From NCBI GenBank assembly GCA_031256755.1, contig JAIRPZ010000244.1, positions 1 to 11,836 of the forward strand: DNA of 11,836 nucleotides, given 5' to 3'. The notes below the pieces were generated by a model. That model did no database searches and was not told the origin of the DNA. It worked only from the letters and a program-made list of their open reading frames with translations. This DNA comes from Planctomycetaceae bacterium (GTDB lineage: Bacteria; Planctomycetota; Planctomycetia; Pirellulales; Thermoguttaceae). Below are positions 1 to 6,673 of the stretch, piece after piece. The position numbers were made by a program, and so were the translations under genes. The stretch's first letter is position 1. The number at the start of each line of letters is the position of its first letter.

Positions 1-327
1 GTCAGCGTGACCGGCACGGTCAAATACACAGACGGCACGCCGGTGACACAAGGCGAAGTGCGGTTCGAAACGGACACTTTTACTGCGAGCGGGAAAATCA
101 ACCCGGACGGCTCGTATGCATTGGGTTCGGTCAAAGCAACGGACGGAGTGCCGAAGGGACACTACGCCGTTGCAGTCATTGCGGCGGAAGCGGGAACGAT
201 GAGCGATGAAGGGATCATACCGGGCAAAGTGCTGGTTGCGGAAAAGTATATGTCGGCCCGCACCAGCGGATTGAATTGTGCCGTCACCGGTTCGACAAAG
301 TTTGACATTACCGTTGAAAAGCCGTAG
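1..327 (+). CDS. Small exported carboxypeptidase-regulatory-like protein, 5' truncated
   Basis: The reading frame is open from base 1 to the TAG at 325-327 and must begin upstream of the window, so the GTG at 7 is probably internal. The visible ~108 residues contain the pattern GTVKYTDGTPVTQGEVRF, then a DGSYALGS turn and a GVPKGHYAVAV strand. This is the carboxypeptidase-regulatory-like beta-sandwich seen in many short planctomycete lipoproteins of about 130-150 residues, often encoded near DUF1559/pilin-like proteins. The N-terminal signal peptide or lipobox that such proteins normally carry would lie outside the window. The function of the family is unknown; a cell-surface or periplasmic location is inferred from relatives, not seen here. 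The next gene starts 294 bases downstream behind its own promoter-like sequence, so the two are probably not tightly coupled. Confidence 0.7.
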   Translation, partial: VSVTGTVKYTDGTPVTQGEVRFETDTFTASGKINPDGSYALGSVKATDGVPKGHYAVAVIAAEAGTMSDEGIIPGKVLVAEKYMSARTSGLNCAVTGSTKFDITVEKP

Positions 328-508
328 AAACTTGCCGGCAGCGTAATCAGCGGGCAGAATGTTATTCCCGAACATATTCTTGGTCTTCCTTCCGCAAGCC
401 GGTCAGCGCAATGGTTGTCCGTTTGCTGTCCGGTGCCTCCCCGATGATTATGGAAATTGCATTGGGTGGCGGAGGCGATATGCGAGCGAGGCCGCAAAGT
501 GCTTGCAA

Positions 509-522
509 AATATACGTATATT
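509..522. repeat. 14-base perfect palindrome AATATACGTATATT
   Basis: Bases 509-522 read the same on both strands. The palindrome lies about 64 bases upstream of the extended -10 element of the MMPL gene. A TTGCAA (503-508) and a TATGAA (527-532) flank it at 18-base spacing, so it could be an operator inside an upstream promoter. That function is inference; only the symmetry is seen. Confidence 0.4.
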
Positions 523-582
523 ATTGTATGAAAGCAAAGCAGCGGCGTACTTCTGGCAGCCAAGCCCCCCGCTGAAAATTTG

Positions 583-591
583 TGCTATAAT
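583..591 (+). promoter_or_regulatory. Extended -10 promoter of the MMPL gene (TGCTATAAT)
   Basis: A perfect TATAAT at 586-591 is preceded by TG at 583-584 with the one-base gap of an extended -10 element. No good -35 hexamer lies 16-18 bases upstream, which fits an extended -10 promoter. The predicted transcript start near 598 leaves a leader of about 24 bases before the ATG at 622, and that leader has no Shine-Dalgarno sequence. Confidence 0.5.
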
Positions 592-621
592 AAGGACGTG
601 CTTTATTTTCACTGTTCCTGA

Positions 622-3066
622 ATGTCCCCGTCCAAAAAGCGTGAATTTCTGAACCGTCCGTTGCGTCTACTCCTCATTTGGAGCAGCATCATCCTATTCG
701 CTTTTGCCGTTTGGTCAGCCGCCGAAGCCCGAAAAAAAACCACCAACCGTGTTGTCGATTGGCTTCCCCAAGGAACAAAAGAACTCCAAGTGTTCAACGA
801 ACGGTACATCAGGCATTTTCCCGAAGGCGAATATCTGATGATCTCATGGAAGGGCTGCAATACCGAAGATGAACGTCTCGATACTGTCGCGGAAAAAGTC
901 ATGGACCCGCCCGCCTACTTTGCCCGCGCCATGACCACCCGATCCGTCATCGAATCGCTGACCAGCGATGTTCCCTATATTGACGAAGAAGGTGCGGAAA
1001 ACCGCCTTGCCGGCTGGCTTATCGGACAAAACCGGAAAGATGCCTGCATGGTCGTCAGCATGTCCGAAAAGGGATGGAATAATCCCGCCACCGCTATCGA
1101 ATTCCTTTTCACAACCGTTGAACAAGAGACCGGTTTGCCCCGATCCGACATTTACATCGCCGGTCCGAGTATTGACAGTGTAGCCATAGACGAAATCTCG
1201 TCCAAGTCGCAGCGGACATTGCTGCCGTTTTTTCTTGCTTTTAGTTTTATTCTGCTTTTATGCTGTCTGCGGAACGGTTTTGCCGCGGTGCTTGTCTTTT
1301 GGGCAGCGATCATCAACGAAGAACTTGCCGGTACAATCCTGTATTGGAGCGGTGCGCACGTTGATTCCATTTCGATGCTTACGTCATCGCTGGTTTATGT
1401 GCTGACGATTTCCGGCGGCGTACATCTCATCAATTATTACAAAGAAACGCTTTCCGAAATGATGCCCGGCGAAGAATTCGAAGCACCGCGGAAAACACTC
1501 AATCGGGCATTGATTCCTTGTTCGCTTGCTTCAATCACGACCATTCTCGGAATGGGATCGCTTGCGGTCAGTAAAATGGTGCCGATTCAGACCTTCGGCA
1601 TTTACGCTTCGCTGACGCTGTTTATCGGAACGGTGTTTTTGTTCCTCTTTATCCTTTCCGTATTGCAGGAATATCCGATCAAAAAGTGGTATCCCGACCG
1701 CTATCGGAATGATATACCGGACGAACTGCCGAAACTGGAATTTTGGGAACGGTTTGGAAATGTGGTGTTTCGGTATCGTCTGCCGACAACGGTCTGCACG
1801 TTTGCCCTGCTCGTATTTTTTGCCTTTAATGTACAATATCTCAAAACATCGGTAACTTTTCACGGTCTTCTTCCGAAAACAGCCAAGGTTTTACAGGATT
1901 ACGCAGAATTGGAAAACCGGATCGGCGGACTCATTCCGCTTGAAATTGTCGTACAGTTTCCCGACGGCGTATCCGGCAGAAAGATGCTTGATCAACTTCA
2001 TTTTTTAAGTGCAGCGGTTGAAGCATTGAAACAGACCGAAAATGTCGATACGGTCATTTCGGTCTTAAATTTTGTTCCGAATTTACCGTCTCGAACCGGT
2101 GGCGGAACCAGAGCCGCTGTAATGCGTTCCAGTATGGAAGGACTTTTAACGCGGCATAAAGACCGGCTGAAAGACCTTCGGTTTTTCGATAGTGTTGAAA
2201 GCGGCGAAGATGCCGGTACCTATTGGCGGATCAGTTTGCGGGTTTCTACGCAAAAGAAGGCGGACTATCCCAAGATGGTGCAGGAAGTCCAAAACCGGCT
2301 GGAACAATTTGCGGTGCAGCAAAGGGAACAGCAACACGTTATTCCTGCCGGCGGTGCCGCTTCCGACCGGCTGGAAAAAGCAATAGCTCCGCAGCCCCGT
2401 TTTGATGTGACCGGCGGTGTGCCGCTGGTGATTATGGCGCAGGAACTGCTGCTCTGGGATTTGATTTACAGTTTCACCGCTGCTTTCGGTCTCATTGCGG
2501 TAACAATGATGATTATGCTGAAAGGAGTCATGCGGGGTTTGCTTTCGATGGTGCCGAATGTTTTTCCCTGCGTGGTCGTTTTCGGTCTATTGGGGCTTTG
2601 CGATATACCGGTCGATATGGGATCAATGATGACGGCAAGTGTTGCGCTCGGTATTTCGGTGGACGGCACGCTGCACTTGTTAACGTGGGTGCATATTGGT
2701 TTGAAACGCGGCTTACTCCGGCGGGATGCTGTCCAGTATGCGTACCACCATTGCAGTACGGCTTTGTTCCAAACAACATTGATTTGCGGTGTCGGCATGC
2801 TGATCTTTGGTTTAAGTGATTTCGTACCGGTTGCACGATTTGCCGAATTGCTGTTTGTAATTCTTGTTGTTGCCCTTTCCGGTTATCTGATTTCTCTGCC
2901 GGCGATTTTATTCAGCCGGCTGGGAAAGTTTTTTGACAGGGTTTCTTCGCATAAACGTCCTGTCATTCCGGTGCTGCCCGTTCCTTCTATGCCGAGAGGG
3001 GAAAAGAAGGGAAAAGAGACGGATAAAAACAAAAAGACAAAACGCCGTAAAAACAAGCGGCGTTAG
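622..3066 (+). CDS. MMPL/RND family transporter
   Basis: The 814-residue product has the two-fold architecture of RND/MMPL exporters, which use the proton gradient to move lipids or other hydrophobic cargo out of the inner membrane. A first membrane helix (about residues 15-33) is followed by an extracytoplasmic domain (about 35-198) and a block of helices (about 200-350). The second repeat has a helix at about 387-404, another large extracytoplasmic domain (about 405-605) and a final helix block (about 610-770). The motif GISVDGTLHLL (678-688), with Asp681 in the second half, matches the charged proton-relay segment; the first-half equivalent (SGGVHLINYY, 264-273) lacks the acid. The C-terminal tail (about 793-814) is very lysine/arginine-rich and should be cytoplasmic. 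The ATG was chosen because the first helix starts soon after it and it follows an extended -10 element at a suitable distance; no Shine-Dalgarno is visible. The cargo is unknown. Hopanoid or lipid export is possible by analogy only. Confidence 0.88.
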   Translation: MSPSKKREFLNRPLRLLLIWSSIILFAFAVWSAAEARKKTTNRVVDWLPQGTKELQVFNERYIRHFPEGEYLMISWKGCNTEDERLDTVAEKVMDPPAYFARAMTTRSVIESLTSDVPYIDEEGAENRLAGWLIGQNRKDACMVVSMSEKGWNNPATAIEFLFTTVEQETGLPRSDIYIAGPSIDSVAIDEISSKSQRTLLPFFLAFSFILLLCCLRNGFAAVLVFWAAIINEELAGTILYWSGAHVDSISMLTSSLVYVLTISGGVHLINYYKETLSEMMPGEEFEAPRKTLNRALIPCSLASITTILGMGSLAVSKMVPIQTFGIYASLTLFIGTVFLFLFILSVLQEYPIKKWYPDRYRNDIPDELPKLEFWERFGNVVFRYRLPTTVCTFALLVFFAFNVQYLKTSVTFHGLLPKTAKVLQDYAELENRIGGLIPLEIVVQFPDGVSGRKMLDQLHFLSAAVEALKQTENVDTVISVLNFVPNLPSRTGGGTRAAVMRSSMEGLLTRHKDRLKDLRFFDSVESGEDAGTYWRISLRVSTQKKADYPKMVQEVQNRLEQFAVQQREQQHVIPAGGAASDRLEKAIAPQPRFDVTGGVPLVIMAQELLLWDLIYSFTAAFGLIAVTMMIMLKGVMRGLLSMVPNVFPCVVVFGLLGLCDIPVDMGSMMTASVALGISVDGTLHLLTWVHIGLKRGLLRRDAVQYAYHHCSTALFQTTLICGVGMLIFGLSDFVPVARFAELLFVILVVALSGYLISLPAILFSRLGKFFDRVSSHKRPVIPVLPVPSMPRGEKKGKETDKNKKTKRRKNKRR
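3041..3064 (+). terminator. Hairpin overlapping the MMPL stop codon
   Basis: AACGCCG (3041-3047) pairs perfectly with CGGCGTT (3058-3064) across a 10-base loop, and the TAG stop begins at the last paired base. No T-run follows immediately; the nearest is at about 3099-3105. It is therefore either a weak terminator or an mRNA 3'-end stabilising stem. Confidence 0.35.
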
Positions 3067-3353
3067 CGCGATGCTGCGTTACTCTTTCGGCAAGCAAGTT
3101 TTTTTCCAAAACATCAATTCCGCCGCCGGCGCACACCGATGGATTCCGTAATGCAACTCACCTCAATAAGAATGAATTCACTGATAATGAAGAAATAGTT
3201 GAAAAACGATACCGGTTTCGCCTCATCTAACAGATAGCGGGGAGCAATGACCATTGCTCCCGCCTGCGTTTTGATAAACCAAATCACGTTGCCCGGCATT
3301 GCCGCCTGAACAATACTGATTTCGTCTCCTGAACGAAGATTTCGGGGAGAAAA
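3067..3353. other. Intergenic stretch between MMPL gene and tRNA, with a 10-bp hairpin
   Basis: No well-supported gene lies here. At 3240-3261, GGGAGCAATG (3240-3249) is an exact inverted repeat of 3252-3261 with only two bases between, a strong stem without a following T-run. On the minus strand an open frame (3114-3401) runs from the tRNA into this stretch. Its part outside the tRNA encodes SGDEISIV then VIWFIK then VIAPRYLL, faintly resembling a bacterial SH3 domain. It has no good start site or ribosome binding site, so I treat it as a possible gene remnant, not a gene. Confidence 0.35.
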
Positions 3354-3426
3354 TGGCGGGGGCAGGATTCGAACCTGCGGCCTTGAGGTTATGAGCCTCA
3401 CGAGCTACCAACTGCTCTACCCCGCG
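3354..3426 (-). tRNA. Initiator tRNA-fMet (CAT anticodon)
   Basis: On the minus strand a complete 73-base cloverleaf folds: acceptor CGCGGGG/CCCCGCC, D-stem GAGC/GCTC, anticodon stem TGAGG/CCTCA around loop CTCATAA, T-stem GCAGG/CCTGC around TTCGAAT, discriminator A. The anticodon CAT is at 3391-3393. Two features mark it as the initiator rather than an elongator or tRNA-Ile2: position 1 (C) does not pair with position 72, and the D-stem carries the A11-U24 pair found in bacterial initiators. It departs from the usual type in having C rather than A at 72, and A29-U41 in place of the first of the three G-C anticodon-stem pairs. CCA is not encoded. A candidate promoter lies about 50 bases upstream, and the GH2 gene ends 92 bases upstream on the same strand. 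Confidence 0.95.
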
Positions 3427-3474
3427 ATAAAATTAGCAATACAGCCGCATCAGTCGCCGCACCGCAATTTCCCC

Positions 3475-3502
3475 ATTGTACATTCAAATTCAATTCCGTA
3501 AA
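3475..3502 (-). promoter_or_regulatory. Candidate promoter of the initiator tRNA
   Basis: On the minus strand TTTACG (3497-3502) and TACAAT (3475-3480) are separated by 16 bases, about 49 bases upstream of the tRNA 5' end. The hexamers match the sigma-70-type consensus at 4/6 and 5/6. Assignment is by position only. Confidence 0.4.
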
Positions 3503-3518
3503 GCGGGGGCGGAAACAT

Positions 3519-5354
3519 TCACTTAACCTTATCGACTTTATCGTCCCGCTCTGTGCCGCCGGTTTTGATCGCCGCCCGATTCATCGCCTCAAACATTTCC
3601 GGCGGAATCTTCAATAGTTTCCGGTCATACGTCATTAGCCCGTTACACTCCCCTTCCGTGTCCGTCAACTGCCGGAAAAACGCTCCGCAAAGGTTTTGCG
3701 TCTGAATCATCTTCCGCAATTCCCCATGCATCGCCTCAAACCGTTTCACCAGCATTTCCGAATCCGCAACGTGCTGAAATCCCCACGTATTTTGCGTCCA
3801 AGCATGTTCCGGCGGCGGAACCAGCGTCAAACCGCCAAAGGAACCAATCACCGCCGCCCGATCAGCATCTGCCGCAGGCATCTCCGGTTCGGGAAATTTA
3901 TGCGAAACATTCACATCACCCCCTTTATTGTCCGCCCAGCCCGACGCACCGCAAACCAACCGGCTCGAATCAAGTTTGCGCACCAAATCAATATATTCTT
4001 CCGTATTGTGCTGCCCCGCACCTTCGTTAAAAATTGTCCAGCAAATAATAGAGGGGTGGTGTTGCCGCGATTGAATTAACCGCTGCAATTCCGTACGAAA
4101 CTGCCGCTGCGATTCCGGCGTTTTGTTGTCGCCCGCCGGCATATCCTGCCAAACAAGAATCCCCAGCCGATCACACCAAAAATACCAGCGTTCCGGTTCA
4201 ATTTTTTGATATTTTCGGATCGCATTGAATCCCAGCGTTTTGACCACGCGGATGTCCATCCGGCACGCTCCGTCTGCCGGTGCGGTGTACAGTCCGTCCG
4301 GGTAAAATCCCTGATCAATCACCCCCATCAGGAAAAGGCGTTTGCCGTTCAACCGGATGCAGGGATGACCGTTTTCGTCTTTCGTTTTTTCGATTTTCCG
4401 AAAAGCAAAATAACTTCCGATTTTGTCAATCGGCGTATCTTTGTACAGCAGCCGGACGCGGACTTGGTAAAGGTGCGGCGAATCCGGCGACCACGTTTTC
4501 ACTTCGGTTTGCGGCAGCCGGAGCAGCATCGGACCGTCACAGCCGCCGAATACTTTCGCAACGGATTTTTCGCCGTCAAACGCTTCTGCCGAAAGTGTCA
4601 ATTCTCTGCCGGAAGCATTTGCGTCGACTTGTACAACGGCGGTGCCGGTGTCGGTATCTGTGTGAATTTGCAGCGACCGGATGTAATACGGCGGTACCGG
4701 TTCGAGCCAGACGGTTTGCCACAGACCTGTTGAATCGGTATACCAAACGCCTGCCGGTGCGGAGGATTGCCTGCCGCGCGGCTGATTTCCTTTTTGTGCC
4801 GGGTCGGAGACGTGAACGGTCAATTCGTTGACTTCTTTCCGGCGGATAAATCGGGTAATGTCAAACGAAAAAGAGTCGTATCCGCCCCGATGTTCACCGA
4901 CACTTTGACCGTTGACAAAGACCGTTGTTTCCCAATCGGAAGCCCCGAAGTGGAGGATGAGCAGGCAATTTTCGTCCCAATCCTGCGGAATGGTCAGCGT
5001 CCGCCGGTAAATACAGCGTTCTGCCGGCTGCCGGACACCGGAAAGAGCGGACTGCGGCGGGAAAGGGACAAGGATTTTGCGGCGGAATTCCTCTTTTTTG
5101 AGTTCTTTATCCTCTTTTTGCCCGGACTTGAAATCCCAAAGTCCATTGAGGTTTAGCCATTCGGAGCGGACGAGGGTTGGTCGGGGATATTCGGGATGGA
5201 CTTTTTCCGGTGTAACTTCGGCACCCCAAGAAGTGAGCAGCGATGTCGCCTGCCGGGAGTTTTCTGCCGGCGGCGGATTCTGCGGCTGTGCGTCTGCCGC
5301 CGAACAAAGCCCGGCAAACAGGGTCGCGGACAAAAAATACCGGAAATTCATCAT
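3519..5354 (-). CDS. Secreted glycoside hydrolase family 2 protein, predicted nucleophile missing
   Basis: The 611-residue product begins with a signal peptide (about 1-22, likely cut after ADA), so it should be periplasmic or secreted. A sugar-binding jelly-roll domain follows (about 60-218, with RSEWLNLNGLWDF), then an immunoglobulin-like domain (about 220-325) and a TIM barrel (about 330-595). GH2 enzymes are retaining beta-glycosidases (galactosidases, glucuronidases, mannosidases). The acid/base motif FNEG is present with Glu444. The C-terminal TDTEGECNGLMTYDR segment is typical of planctomycete and Bacteroidetes members. Where relatives have GEFGG, carrying the nucleophilic glutamate, this protein has GSFGG, with Ser505 (codon at 3840-3842). 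The protein may therefore be a non-hydrolysing sugar binder or have altered chemistry; the substrate cannot be told. A good promoter precedes the gene. Two adjacent ATGs (5352-5354, 5349-5351) could start it; no Shine-Dalgarno is visible. Confidence 0.88.
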   Translation of the reverse strand: MMNFRYFLSATLFAGLCSAADAQPQNPPPAENSRQATSLLTSWGAEVTPEKVHPEYPRPTLVRSEWLNLNGLWDFKSGQKEDKELKKEEFRRKILVPFPPQSALSGVRQPAERCIYRRTLTIPQDWDENCLLILHFGASDWETTVFVNGQSVGEHRGGYDSFSFDITRFIRRKEVNELTVHVSDPAQKGNQPRGRQSSAPAGVWYTDSTGLWQTVWLEPVPPYYIRSLQIHTDTDTGTAVVQVDANASGRELTLSAEAFDGEKSVAKVFGGCDGPMLLRLPQTEVKTWSPDSPHLYQVRVRLLYKDTPIDKIGSYFAFRKIEKTKDENGHPCIRLNGKRLFLMGVIDQGFYPDGLYTAPADGACRMDIRVVKTLGFNAIRKYQKIEPERWYFWCDRLGILVWQDMPAGDNKTPESQRQFRTELQRLIQSRQHHPSIICWTIFNEGAGQHNTEEYIDLVRKLDSSRLVCGASGWADNKGGDVNVSHKFPEPEMPAADADRAAVIGSFGGLTLVPPPEHAWTQNTWGFQHVADSEMLVKRFEAMHGELRKMIQTQNLCGAFFRQLTDTEGECNGLMTYDRKLLKIPPEMFEAMNRAAIKTGGTERDDKVDKVK

Positions 5355-5387
5355 ATTTTATGACGGTCATCGTTTTTCATTCATTGA

Positions 5388-5416
5388 AAGATAACGATTT
5401 TCCGAACATCTGTCAA
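5388..5416 (-). promoter_or_regulatory. Sigma-70-type promoter of the GH2 gene
   Basis: On the minus strand a perfect TTGACA (5411-5416) is followed after exactly 17 bases by TATCTT (5388-5393). The predicted start near 5381 gives a leader of roughly 27 bases before the first ATG. It lies in the 128-base gap after the Rpn gene, so the GH2 gene can be transcribed independently of Rpn. Confidence 0.6.
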
Positions 5417-5482
5417 AGGGAAAAACAAACGGGACACGGAGTTGGCAGACGGGTAGAGCCGCTTGTTGCTTGTATTGACGCT

Positions 5483-6355
5483 TCACAGCCGCTCGATTTC
5501 GGATGCCGGAAGTCCTGTCAACTCGGCAATCAACGCCGGCGGCAATCCTTTCGCTTTCATATTCCGCGCCACTTCGGCTTTTTCGGCAAGCCGCCCCTTC
5601 GCCTCGCCTTCGGCAAGTCCGGCGGCAAGTCCTTCTCTTCTTGCGGTTTCGACTACGTTGACGTTGTCCCGATATGCCATCAAGTCCCGCTGATATTGCT
5701 CCTGCAACAATGGCGACAGCCGGTAATACTCCGCCTCCGAAAACGCCTTTTCAAAAACCGGCTCGCGAAGGATTGACGGAATCTCGTCAAAGTCCTCCAA
5801 GTTTTTCAAAAAGTACATCCATTTGTCCTTCCGCGTTTTCAATTCCGGCTCCGTCAGCCGGAACAGCGGCATCTGCAAAAACACCATCTTCAATTTGTCC
5901 AAGAATTCCTCGCCGTCTTGGTCTTTCAATGAAACGAGCCGGTAAATCTTCCGTTTTTCTTCGTTTTCGTCGTATGTAAAATTCAGCACCGCCACCAGAT
6001 AAACCGGATTCAGATTGAAGTCCCAGTCCCCTTTTTGCGCTTGCCGCTGAATCGGAAATGACAAATAAAACAATGCTCTGTCTTTGAAATACTTCTGGCG
6101 TGCCTTCTGCATTTCGACTGTGAACTGCTCGTTATGTTCACCGGTGCAGGCAATATCGAAAATGGCTTTGCGGTCAACGTTATTATCCGGCAATTGTTCG
6201 GGGTTGCGGAAGGTTAAACTGACGATTTTGCTTTCGAGCGGCAGGACGGCGTTCAGGAAGTCGATGAGCAAGTCCTTGTTCGCCTCTTCGCCGAACAACT
6301 TCTTGAACCCGAAATCGGTATAGGGATTGATATAACGCGCTACTTTGTCAGTCAT
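5483..6355 (-). CDS. Rpn family recombination-promoting nuclease/putative transposase (PD-(D/E)XK)
   Basis: The 290-residue product has the hallmarks of the Rpn/PDDEXK_2 family, once called YhgA-like or putative transposases. These DNA endonucleases raise RecA-independent recombination in E. coli. The N-terminal TDFGFKKLFG (13-22) is the family signature. The nuclease core has Asp67 in AIFDIAC, followed by Glu81-X-Gln83 in TVEMQ, the family's variant of the D...(D/E)XK catalytic set. The C-terminal tail (about 242-290) is rich in Ala, Glu and Lys and ends in a helix-turn-helix-like segment (LIAELTGLPASEIERL) common in these proteins. Length is normal and the frame is intact, so the protein is probably functional. 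Its start follows an extended -10 element at 35 bases with no clear Shine-Dalgarno. The repeats just upstream fit the mobile character of the family, but no terminal inverted repeats bounding the gene were found. Confidence 0.9.
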   Translation of the reverse strand: MTDKVARYINPYTDFGFKKLFGEEANKDLLIDFLNAVLPLESKIVSLTFRNPEQLPDNNVDRKAIFDIACTGEHNEQFTVEMQKARQKYFKDRALFYLSFPIQRQAQKGDWDFNLNPVYLVAVLNFTYDENEEKRKIYRLVSLKDQDGEEFLDKLKMVFLQMPLFRLTEPELKTRKDKWMYFLKNLEDFDEIPSILREPVFEKAFSEAEYYRLSPLLQEQYQRDLMAYRDNVNVVETARREGLAAGLAEGEAKGRLAEKAEVARNMKAKGLPPALIAELTGLPASEIERL

Positions 6356-6389
6356 GGCAGATTTTCCTTTACATGCATAGGACTGTGTT

Positions 6390-6398
6390 ATTGTAGCA
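6390..6398 (-). promoter_or_regulatory. Extended -10 promoter of the Rpn gene (TGCTACAAT)
   Basis: On the minus strand TACAAT (6390-6395) is preceded by TG at the extended -10 spacing, 35 bases from the Rpn start codon. It closely resembles the TGCTATAAT upstream of the MMPL gene. No convincing -35 hexamer is present. Confidence 0.5.
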
Positions 6399-6422
6399 GA
6401 TTTGAACGGAAAAAAGAAGGAA

Positions 6423-6485
6423 GTTTGCAGATTGCAGACGGCAGAGAAGAGACGGCAGGCATCAGACGGCAGACGGCAGTAAGAG
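6423..6485. repeat. Degenerate 7-base tandem repeat, consensus GACGGCA
   Basis: Reading in steps of seven from 6423 gives GTTTGCA, GATTGCA, GACGGCA, GAGAAGA, GACGGCA, GGCATCA, GACGGCA, GACGGCA, GTAAGAG. The exact octamer GACGGCAG starts at 6437, 6451, 6465 and 6472, all in one seven-base phase. It lies between the divergent Rpn and SUMF1-type genes and is not coding. A single related GCAGACGG occurs at 5445-5452, on the other side of Rpn. Confidence 0.65.
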
Positions 6486-6494
6486 AGGGGGAAA

Positions 6495-6599
6495 TTTTAA
6501 CAGGATAACAAGATTATGCAGGATTAAACAGGAGTCCTTGCCGGACGGGCAGTATTTTTGTCATAAAAAATCCTGAAAATCTTGTAAATCCTGTTAAAA
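6495..6599. repeat. Long interrupted inverted repeat built of CAGGAT-type units
   Basis: Three blocks pair in order: 6495-6506 with 6588-6599 (12 bases, exact), 6508-6515 with 6578-6585 (8 bases, exact) and 6519-6525 with 6569-6575 (7 bases, exact), leaving a 43-base loop. Each arm contains CAGGAT or CAAGAT units about every 8-10 bases. Because it lies between divergent promoters it is not a terminator for either neighbour. The left arm matches another copy at 9000-9016, so it is a dispersed intergenic repeat. Confidence 0.7.
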
Positions 6600-6606
6600 A
6601 TAACGC

Positions 6607-6635
6607 TTGCAGGAAAAACGTGACCGTGTTAAAAT
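6607..6635 (+). promoter_or_regulatory. Promoter of the SUMF1-type gene
   Basis: TTGCAG (6607-6612) and TAAAAT (6630-6635) are separated by exactly 17 bases, and TG at 6627-6628 adds an extended -10 character. The predicted start near 6642 leaves a leader of about 32 bases before the ATG at 6674. No Shine-Dalgarno is seen. Confidence 0.55.
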
Positions 6636-6673
6636 CCCCGCCGGTAAATTGAACATCTAACCCCTTCAAACAA

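Larger units (their letters stand above)
328..621. other. Intergenic stretch before the MMPL gene
   Basis: I see no convincing gene here. The overlapping open frames on both strands (for example 359-652 plus and 162-563 minus) have no recognisable motifs and run into flanking genes. The stretch holds a short AT palindrome (509-522), a weak GCCTCC/GGAGGC inverted repeat (435-440 and 471-476, loop 30) and the promoter-like sequence of the transporter gene (583-591). Confidence 0.5.

Noticed and set aside
162..652. Small genes in the frames 162-563 (minus) and 359-652 (plus)
   Set aside because: They overlap flanking genes, show no domain, signal peptide or ribosome binding site, and have unusual Cys/Arg-rich composition typical of non-coding frames.
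3114..3401. Minus-strand 95-codon frame through the tRNA
   Set aside because: Its first third is translated tRNA sequence, no ribosome binding site supports an internal start at 3299, and only a faint SH3-like pattern is seen. Kept as a low-interest remnant only.
6423..6599. CRISPR array
   Set aside because: The repeats are 7-10 bases long with no unique spacers of regular length, and no cas genes are in the window.
5355..6673. Complete insertion sequence around the Rpn gene
   Set aside because: No matching terminal inverted repeats or target-site duplications were found on the two sides of the gene. The inverted repeat at 6495-6599 has both arms on the same side of it.
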